From Baffinella frigidus (Eukaryota; Cryptophyceae; Cryptomonadales; Baffinellaceae): a DNA stretch of 10,279 nucleotides. Made by a program: the position numbers and the translations under genes. Position 1 is the first letter of the stretch. The number at the start of each line of letters is the position of its first letter. Positions 1-4,567 of the stretch are shown here, one piece after another. Location: assembly GCA_026770585.1 (NCBI GenBank), contig MU647917.1, positions 19,954-30,232 of the forward strand, read 5' to 3'. The notes beneath the pieces were generated by a model. The model was not told where the DNA came from. It did no database searches and worked only from the letters and a program-made list of their open reading frames with translations.

Positions 1-150
1 GTGTGGGGCTTGGTATTTCGGTTTTGTGGTTTTGAGTGTTGAGTTTGGGGTTTGGGGTGTGGGGTTTGGGGTTTGGGGTTTGGGTTTTGGGTTTTGGGGT
101 TTGGGGTTTCGTGTTCCGTGTCTCGGGTTTCGGGTTTCGGGTTTCTCGTG
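1..150. repeat. Degenerate telomere-like G-rich repeat block
   Basis: The + strand is a run of GGGTTT-type units (TTTGGGG, GGGTTTT, GGGTTTC) with many substitutions. It resembles plant/algal TTTAGGG telomere repeat but is irregular and is followed by ordinary sequence, so it is an interstitial block rather than a chromosome end. It ends next to GGCGCTCTCCCGT at about 162-174, which resembles the edge of the zinc-finger fragments further right (GGGCGCTCCCCCGTGT), suggesting the first decayed unit of the same repeat series. The open frame across it is a by-product of the repeat. Confidence 0.7.
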
Positions 151-247
151 CGCACTTGGAGAGGCGCTCTCCCGTATTAATCGGGGGACATGTTTGGCTT
201 GAAAGAAAATGGATCCCTATTTGTTGACAGGAGTGGGACGAAGGTCA

Positions 248-393
248 ATTTTATCCGGAGAACCCTATTGTTCTTTAGTTTGACATCGACGAAAATTACT
301 ACACAATTCATTCTTACTGGCAATAGTAAAACATTTGTGTAGTAATTTTCGTTGAGGTCAAACTAAAGAAAAATAGGTTTCCCCGGATAAAAT
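248..393. repeat. 146-bp inverted-repeat hairpin element
   Basis: Arms 248-306 and 335-393 are near-perfect reverse complements (ATTTTATCCGG at the outer end, TTTAGTTTGAC in the middle, ACTACACAA at the loop), with a 28-bp loop. No open frame is present. The shape and size fit a MITE or snap-back element; no clear target-site duplication is visible. From 394 to 524 I see no gene or structure. Confidence 0.75.
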
Positions 394-524
394 AGAGCAC
401 CAGGTAAATTTAGTTAGGGCCATAATCCGGTTTGATAGGCCATTTTCTTTTAAATTGAACATGTTTCCGGATGAGTATGGGTGTAGGATGTAGGGTCCGC
501 TCAACAGGCTACGAGTCACATCTT

Positions 525-704
525 CCACACGAGGCTACCCAGGCGAACAGAATAAAACGGACTTTTAAAGTTTTGTGGGCAAATGATCACGTTTCCGCCC
601 GCTGAGCGGTCGGACCTGTGTAAAGTCGCTGCTTTTCAGCTGAAAATTACTACAACACGTTTACAACCGACATTTATTCTGTTCGCATAGGTAGCCTCGT
701 GTGG
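525..704. repeat. 180-bp element with terminal inverted repeats
   Basis: The left end 525-558 (CCACACGAGGCTACCCAGGC then GAACAGAATAAA) is the reverse complement, with a few mismatches, of 673-704 (TTTATTCTGTTCGC then GGTAGCCTCGTGTGG). The interior of about 115 bp has no coding signal. It is MITE-like and no transposase is present. A weak minus-strand open frame (661-930) runs out through the right arm. Confidence 0.65.
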
Positions 705-1000
705 TTTCCCGGATATCCGGGGGTAACGTGACCAACCATCGCGGCGTTTGGGGCGTTTCCAAAGAAGCAATCCACTCATTCACGTTAGGAACGTTGCCTG
801 TAGCGCTCTGAGTGGTAGGTTGGGGTGCGCTCTTCAGCGCGTGCCAGGATGTTTTACCGTAAGTCAACAAAGCTGACCTCGGCAGTAAGTTGCCATTTCG
901 TTTAGATGGACCTGCTCTGGGAGCAGGCATTTGACTTAAGGCGCTAGCTTTCAGGGGGGGTTGACTTAGGCGAAAGTTTCTGGCTCAGAGTGCACTTAAT
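705..1000. other. Gene-poor stretch with one unassigned minus-strand open frame
   Basis: A minus-strand frame of 89 codons (661-930) crosses this stretch. Its middle part (NEWIASLETPQTPRWLVTL) is not obviously low-complexity, so a decayed coding remnant is possible. I recognise no family, its C-terminus lies in the inverted repeat at 673-704, and no splice partner is evident. Near 924-970 the motif TTGACTTA(A/G)G occurs twice; it recurs at the ends of hairpins elsewhere in the window. Confidence 0.25.
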
Positions 1001-1170
1001 AGGGGCTCTCCCCCGTAGGGGTGCACCAACCACCCACAGATCGGGGTGGATTTGAGTACCCCCCCCCCCCAGGACTAAACCCTGAGAGTTGAGTCATGGT
1101 GAAATTTACCGCAGGTGGCATATCCCGATCTGGTTCTGGTGGCTGGTGGGTGCGCATGTGCATAGCTCTT
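1001..1170 (-). pseudogene. C2H2 zinc-finger fragment interrupted by a short TIR element
   Basis: On the minus strand, 1170-1148 reads ...MHMRTH and 1024-1001 reads a decayed version of the TGERP linker region (CCCCTACGGGGGAGAGCCCCT). Between them lies the TIR insertion at 1025-1147. The HMRTHT...GE(R)P order is that of a C2H2 finger's second half plus linker. The first half with the Cys pair is absent. It is a fragment of the finger series that continues to 2000. Confidence 0.5.
1025..1147. mobile_element. Short TIR insertion element, copy 1 (123 bp)
   Basis: It starts ACCAACCACC and ends GGTGGCTGGT (9 of 10 positions inverted-complementary). An inner pair CAGATCGG / CCGATCTG also matches. 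It is flanked by direct repeats GGGTGC (1019-1024 and 1148-1153). A poly-C tract (1060-1071) sits in the middle. The uninterrupted sequence survives at 1721 and 1931, where one GGGTGC is followed directly by GCATGTGCG, so this is an insertion with a 6-bp target duplication. No coding capacity. Confidence 0.7.
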
Positions 1171-1197
1171 GTCTCTGAGGCGGGCCCGTTTCTCAAG

Positions 1198-1282
1198 GCT
1201 CACAGACTTTTGTATCACTCAACTCAAGGCTCAAGGGCCCCATTTATGACCTGTGTCGAGAGTAATAAAGAAGAAGGAGAAG
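1198..1282 (+). repeat. Dispersed repeat of about 80 bp, copy 1 (inverted copy at 6103-6184)
   Basis: The run TTTTGTATCACTCAACTCAA with the following GGCTCAAGGGCC, then ACCTGT and GAGAGTAATAAAGA(A/C)GAAG, is found again on the minus strand around 6103-6184 with few changes. Peptides read through both copies (LLYHSTQGSRA) are alike only because the DNA is repeated. No TIR was recognised. Confidence 0.65.
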
Positions 1283-1318
1283 CATGTGCGTTTCGATCTT
1301 GCTCAGGGTTTCGTGGTT

Positions 1319-1372
1319 CTGACTTGGGGTTTGGGGTTTGGGGTGTAGGGTTCAGGGTTTCGGTTTTAGGGA
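1319..1372. repeat. Telomere-like G-rich block between finger fragments
   Basis: The + strand reads TTGGGGTTTGGGGTTTGGGG then GTGTAGGGTTCAGGGTTTCGG. In the sense (minus) direction of the zinc-finger fragments this is a C-rich CCCTAAA/CCCCAAA-like tract lying between the linker piece at 1411-1442 and a decayed HM(R)TH piece read at about 1286-1305. Confidence 0.65.
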
Positions 1373-1410
1373 ATCAAGTCAACACGTGTCAATAAGTGGG
1401 TTCAGGGATC

Positions 1411-1568
1411 GGACTAGTAGGGACGCTCCCCCGTGTGGGTGCACCAACCACCCGAAGAGAACCAGATCGGGGTGGGTTTGAGTAACCCCCCCCCCCAGCA
1501 CAAAACCCTGAAGGCCGATCTGGCTCTGGTGACTGGTGGGTGCGCATGCGCATCTTGATCTTGCTTAG
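1411..1568 (-). pseudogene. C2H2 zinc-finger fragment, second interrupted copy
   Basis: In the minus direction 1568-1538 reads SKIKMRMRTH, equivalent to the helix and paired His of a C2H2 finger (compare SKLKTHMRTH at 1711-1775). The sequence then enters the TIR element (1537-1443) and resumes with the linker-coding GCACCCACACGGGGGAGCGT. The start of this half-finger adjoins a telomere-like tract ending ...CCCTAAG, where the intact copy instead has codons for FSHP. The first helix His position is Arg here. Pseudogene or exon remnant. Confidence 0.5.
1443..1537. mobile_element. Short TIR insertion element, copy 2 (95 bp)
   Basis: Its ends are ACCAACCACC and GGTGACTGGT, with an inner inverted pair GAACCAGATCGG / CCGATCTGGCTC, a central poly-C run (about 1486-1496), and flanking direct repeats GGGTGC at 1437-1442 and 1538-1543. 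It occupies exactly the same finger position as the copy at 1025-1147, so it was probably carried along by duplication of an already interrupted unit. The length difference from copy 1 is internal. No coding capacity. Confidence 0.7.
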
Positions 1569-1645
1569 GGCTTCGGGGTTCGGGCTTGGGGTTTGGGGTG
1601 TGGTGTCTAGGGTTTCGGGTTTCGGCTTTAGGGAATAAAGGAATA
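1569..1645. repeat. Telomere-like G-rich block with AGGAATAAA repeats
   Basis: The + strand holds GGGCTTCGGGGTTCGGGCTT, GGGGTTTGGGGTGTGG and AGGGTTTCGGGTTTCGGC, followed by three GGAATAAA units. It separates the half-finger at 1545-1568 from the finger at 1704-1775. On the sense (minus) strand it is C-rich and ends in AG next to the half-finger, as a 3' splice site would. Confidence 0.6.
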
Positions 1646-1700
1646 AATAAAGGAATAAAGTGGGTTTAGGGGTGTATAAGTGGGTTTCGGGGTCGTACTT

Positions 1701-1790
1701 GTAGGGGCGCTCCCCCGTGTGGGTGCGCATGTGCGTCTTGAGCTTGCTCGGGTGCGAGAACGCGCGCCCGCACACCTACGATTGAGCTGT
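1701..1790 (-). pseudogene. C2H2 zinc-finger copy with in-frame stop
   Basis: The minus strand reads VCGRAFSHPSKLKTHMRTHT followed by GERPYKYDP. This is one C2H2 unit: the second Cys, the conserved Phe, a Leu, His-x3-His, and the classical TGERP linker. The first Cys is lost (its codon reads TCG), and a TAG stop lies between that codon and VCG (1776-1778). The start of the next finger reads YKY rather than the expected YKC. No ATG fits. C2H2 proteins normally bind DNA or RNA in the nucleus; this unit cannot form a complete zinc site. It is the best evidence that this region derives from a finger gene transcribed right to left. Confidence 0.6.
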
Positions 1791-1925
1791 ATGTCAAAAC
1801 TTGAGGGTGGAAGTGGACACGACCACCCAACCTCCTCCTACATCAGGTCCTTATCCTCCTGGATAAGTACACCCCTTTTGGTACACGACGGCGGCCTACT
1901 TGGTAAGGCGCCGGTCGTCAACGTC

Positions 1926-1994
1926 CGTGTGGGTGCGCATGTGCGTCTTGAGCTTGCTCGGATGCGAGAACGCGCGCCCGCACACCTGCGATTT
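1926..1994 (-). pseudogene. C2H2 zinc-finger copy, no internal stop
   Basis: This is nearly identical to the copy at 1711-1775, reading KSQVCGRAFSHPSKLKTHMR then THT. The TAG of the neighbour is CAG (Gln) here, so the stop there arose by one transition or the two diverged. The first Cys is again replaced by Ser, so the loss predates the duplication or both come from a defective source. The sequence between the copies (1791-1925) is not telomere-like and has no recognisable gene. Together with the fragments at 1001-1568 it forms a decayed tandem series. Confidence 0.55.
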
Positions 1995-2005
1995 AACTAC
2001 ATCAA

Positions 2006-2043
2006 AACTTCGAAGGGATTTCGCACAACCCTGAGCGATCATT
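2006..2043. repeat. Short dispersed repeat (also at 3121-3158)
   Basis: ACTTCGAAGGGATTTCGC followed by (A/G)(C/T)(A/G)AACCCT and GAGCGA(T/C) occurs here and, slightly changed, at about 3121-3158. Its function is unknown. Confidence 0.5.
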
Positions 2044-2067
2044 AAATCGAGGCTGGAGCTTGACCCG

Positions 2068-2160
2068 ATTCCTCGGGCGGAACGTTGGATGTCGAATGTC
2101 TAGCCCAAGGAAATGCCTCGAGCCACTTCCTCGGTTTGGACCACCTCAGAGGGCGTGTGG
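2068..2160 (+). repeat. Dispersed repeat of about 93 bp, diverged copy (also 5386-5477 and 6836-6928)
   Basis: It begins ATTCCTCGGGCGG, has an internal CC(C/A)A(G)GGAAATG segment, and ends TTGGACCACCTCAGAGGGCG. The other two copies match this order. The family contains a small inner inverted pair (CCTCGGG...CCGAGG), clearest in the other copies. Short, non-coding and probably mobile. Confidence 0.5.
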
Positions 2161-2180
2161 TGCCACGCTCGTTACGCAAG

Positions 2181-2325
2181 CTTCCAACCCTGGGGGGCTT
2201 TTCTGGGACCGGAAGCGGATCAAATCCCCCATCGGGGCCTGATCTTTTTCAAAGTTTGAAAAGGGGGTGAGCGTAGAGGGGATTTGGTCCGCTTCAGGTC
2301 CCAGAAAGCCCCCCAGGGGTGCAAG
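2181..2325. repeat. 145-bp inverted-repeat element
   Basis: The left arm (CCCTGGGGGGCTTTTCTGGG, ACCGGAAGCGGATCAAATCC) pairs with the right arm (GGATTTGGTCCGCTTCAGGT, CCCAGAAAGCCCCCCAGGGG), with a few mismatches. The centre is AT-rich (TTTTTCAAAGTTTGAAAA), itself palindromic. No real coding sequence is present. It looks like a MITE or cruciform-forming element. Confidence 0.7.
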
Positions 2326-2389
2326 GTTCCGAAACGAACGCGCTGCCGCTGCCACACACCTGCCACGCGCTGCCTCAGTTCCCGCCAAC

Positions 2390-2514
2390 CCTCACGGGAG
2401 GACCAAATCGTCGATTTTAAAACATTAAATTTACCTGGGCAGGCCCCCTTTTCCGGGGGGTCTGCCCAGGTAAAACCAGGCGTTCAAAATCCACGATTTG
2501 GTCCTCGCGTGAGG
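2390..2514. repeat. 125-bp two-part hairpin element
   Basis: Outer arms CCTCACGGGAGGACCAAATC (2390-2409) and GATTTGGTCCTCGCGTGAGG (2495-2514) pair with one mismatch and continue inward as GATTTTAAAAC / GTTCAAAATC. A separate perfect inner stem TTTACCTGGGCAG(GCCCCC) / (GGGGGGTC)TGCCCAGGTAAA closes on a short loop. The transcribed structure would be a long near-perfect hairpin. No gene. Confidence 0.75.
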
Positions 2515-2591
2515 TTTCGTGGTCGCCACAAAGTGGGTTGAACCCGGGGGTGGGTCGCATATCCTCGGGTTGCGTCTCAAGGGCGGTGGTT

Positions 2592-2741
2592 TTATCTCAG
2601 AAAACGAGTTCTAAAACTCGTTTTCTTAAGTCAATTCCCTTACAATTTTGTCAACTTATGCGGAGAGTAAAGAATAAGCTGACAAATTTGTAGGGGAATT
2701 GACTTAAGAAAACGAGTTTTAGAACTCGTTTTCTGAGATAA
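2592..2741. repeat. 150-bp near-perfect palindromic element
   Basis: The left arm begins TTATCTCAGAAAACGAGTTC and the right arm ends with its exact reverse complement. Each arm also contains an inner palindrome (AAAACGAGTT...AACTCGTTTT). The arms run on through CTTAAGTCAATTCCC / GGGAATTGACTTAAG to a loop near 2655-2680. Only a handful of mismatches occur in about 60 bp of arm, so the element is recent or arm-homogenised. No coding capacity. Confidence 0.8.
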
Positions 2742-3290
2742 GGTTGCTGCCTTCGCCGCGCCATCGCTGCAGCGCTGTTGCATAGATCTACTATGCAAGT
2801 TCAGCACATCGCCACCCTGGAGGGGACTTGCGGCCAATCCCGAATAACCCTTTATCGCAAAAGTTGACATGATTTATACCACTAAAATACATATTGGACC
2901 TGTTTTGTACCAGATCCATTCATCACGGGGCAGCCGCATTACGGCCGCATCTCAGGGGGAGTTGACTTAAGAATGCTCAAAATACCATAATGTTCCATCC
3001 AGGGTGGATACACTGCACATCAAACACGGCCGGCTGGACGGTTCTCAATGTCACGTGCGCGCGGGCACAAACCCGTTGACTTTGGAGCGGGAAAGAGCCG
3101 GGCGCACCAACCACGGAGCGGACTTCGAAGGGATTTCGCGTAACCCTTAAGCGACAAGTCCTACGACCCTACGGTAGGCAACCCGCAGGGACATAGGGGG
3201 GGTTCCTACGGTTCAGGTAACGGGGAATGGCTTACTGAGCGGGAAATCCCTTGGTAGCCCGCTGTGTGGTTGGCGAGACAGAATGGAATG
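2742..3290. other. Gene-free stretch with dispersed repeat fragments
   Basis: I see no convincing gene here. Present are a short palindrome GCATAGATCTACTATGC (2780-2796), the dispersed motif GTTGACTTAAG (2961-2971), a CCGTTGACTTTGGAGCG fragment (about 3073-3089) shared with the elements at 3296-3417 and 8957-9096, the short repeat at 3121-3158, and CCTACGGTAGG-type palindromes (about 3165-3178) like the cores of the MITEs to the right. Confidence 0.5.
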
Positions 3291-3295
3291 AGGGA

Positions 3296-3417
3296 CTAGC
3301 TCTGCCCAAGTCAATCTGGTCTCCTCGAAATGAGGACGCCGGAAGTGGGATCCCCGGTTTTGTGGTACAACCCCGTCAACTTTTGGCGCGAAAACGACCA
3401 GTCTGAGGCAGAGCTAG
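3296..3417. mobile_element. 122-bp MITE with 5-bp target duplication
   Basis: Perfect 11-bp terminal inverted repeats CTAGCTCTGCC (3296-3306) and GGCAGAGCTAG (3407-3417) are flanked by the direct repeat AGGGA (3291-3295 and 3418-3422). The interior carries GTGGTACAACCCCGTCAACT followed by TTTGGCGCG, a segment shared with the related copy at 8957-9096. No transposase. The element provides the last codons and the stop of the minus-strand frame at 3376-3918. Confidence 0.75.
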
Positions 3418-3918
3418 AGGGAGGACCTGGCAATCGTTCGGGCGCCGCTCCGATTTCGAGAGGCACGGCAGCTCCTGCCCGAGCCGGTTCTTGTTCATGC
3501 CGACGCGCGACACCGCGTAGTTCCCCCCGACGCCCCCGCCCATTCCGGCCGGAGGCACTCCCACGACGCCCCCCAGCGCTGCCACCACGCCCGCCGGCAG
3601 CGCTGCCGCGCCCCCAACGCCCCCCTCGACCGCAGGTGCCTTGACGCCCCCCTCGACCACAGGTGCCTTGACGCCCCCCACCACATCAGACGCGCTCGCC
3701 GGCGCCTTTGCGCTCGCCGGCGCCTTGGGCGCCGCTGCCGGTGCCGCGGCGCCGCCCTTGGGTTCAGCTGCAGCTGCCTGCACTGCCATTGCCGCCGCCA
3801 CCAAGCCCTGCACCGCCGCATCCGCCGGGCCCACCACCTTCGCCGCCGCGGGTGCGCTCGCAGTCGCTGCCTTGTCCGCGGCCTTCACCGCCGCATGCCC
3901 CTTTGGCGCGCGCCCCAT
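3376..3918 (-). CDS. Ala/Pro/Lys/Gly-rich low-complexity protein, 3' end in a MITE
   Basis: I do not recognise a family. The 180-codon frame starts at the ATG read from 3918. Residues 1-80 are Ala-rich with Lys and Pro (KAADKAATASAPAAAKVV; twice KAPASA). Residues about 80-105 hold two units of GVKAP(V/A)VEG. A Gly/Val-rich stretch follows, then a more ordinary segment, GNYAVSRVGMNKNRLGQELP. First codon positions are rich in G and third positions in G/C, as expected of real coding in this strand; the opposite frame, also open, does not show this. The last roughly 13 codons and the TGA come from the MITE at 3296-3417, so the original C-terminus was different or lies in an unseen exon. The composition recalls histone H1-like or disordered linker proteins, but that is only compositional. 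It is divergent from the gene at 4568. Confidence 0.45.
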   Translation of the reverse strand: MGRAPKGHAAVKAADKAATASAPAAAKVVGPADAAVQGLVAAAMAVQAAAAEPKGGAAAPAAAPKAPASAKAPASASDVVGGVKAPVVEGGVKAPAVEGGVGGAAALPAGVVAALGGVVGVPPAGMGGGVGGNYAVSRVGMNKNRLGQELPCLSKSERRPNDCQVLPLALPQTGRFRAKS

Positions 3919-4567
3919 CGCGCAAAGTCTCCCTTGTAATTTACGGCTGAAACGGCCCGCACAAGCGCCAGCAAGTGGCCCCTCCTTTGATGAAATCCAA
4001 CGCCGCGCCTCAACCAGCCCCTCCGCACTCCCTGCGGCTGACCGTGCGCAGCGGTGTCCGCGCTGAGTCCTGGCTTCCCCTACGTACGTTCGTTCGCACC
4101 TCGCCCGCGGTAGACGACGTTCCCCGCTCGTTCGGGGAACTTGAAAAAATCAAATAGATCAACTTTGTCAACTTTTCCAAAGTCAACATCTCTCAGGAGT
4201 TGACAAAAGTATCTCAAAATACTTTTAGTATCTGAGGCCATATATCCCTTTTTAAAAGGACACGCCAGTACAAAAAGAGGGGGCACAATTAATCACGTCC
4301 TCCCCCGAAGAGGGTTCCAAGGATACGCGTCTGCTCAGAATCCTCAGAACCGCATCTGTGACACGTCTTGGGTGCTGAGAACAGGAGATCCCAGAGAGCT
4401 TGCTGCAGGTCGTGAGCGCGTCGGGTCTACAGCTTCGCCGCGGAAAGTGCACGGCGCGAGCGCTGCTTGCCCCATATTCAGCAGGGGCTTCGGAGGAAGC
4501 GACCAGAGGACCAGGCTCGGCTGAGCGAGTGCAGGGGTAGTGAAGGAGCGGCAGGGGCGCGGGAAGG
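3919..4567. promoter_or_regulatory. Divergent intergenic region
   Basis: This 650-bp stretch lies between the minus-strand frame starting at 3918 and the plus-strand gene starting at 4568, so it must contain both 5' regions. Visible structures are the hairpin GTTCCCC/GGGGAAC (4119-4140), the AT-rich hairpin AAAAGTAT/ATACTTTT (4205-4226), and CCTTTTTAAAAGG (4247-4259) next to a CATATATC string that could act as a TATA-like element. No motif can be assigned to a known factor with confidence. Confidence 0.4.

Noticed and set aside
661-930. 89-codon minus-strand frame as a gene
   Set aside because: It runs into an inverted repeat, has no recognised family or splice partner, and its length is within chance.
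1025-1147. The TIR insertion as a spliced introner
   Set aside because: On the sense (minus) strand no GT...AG pair fits its boundaries and the poly-C core is unlike an intron.
3641-4066. 141-codon plus-strand frame opposite the Ala-rich frame
   Set aside because: It is open because the opposite strand is GC-rich and Ala/Gly coding. Codon-position pattern favours the minus frame.
4119-4140. Bacterial-type terminator hairpin
   Set aside because: The context is eukaryotic and divergent-promoter-like, with no T-run suited to termination on either strand.
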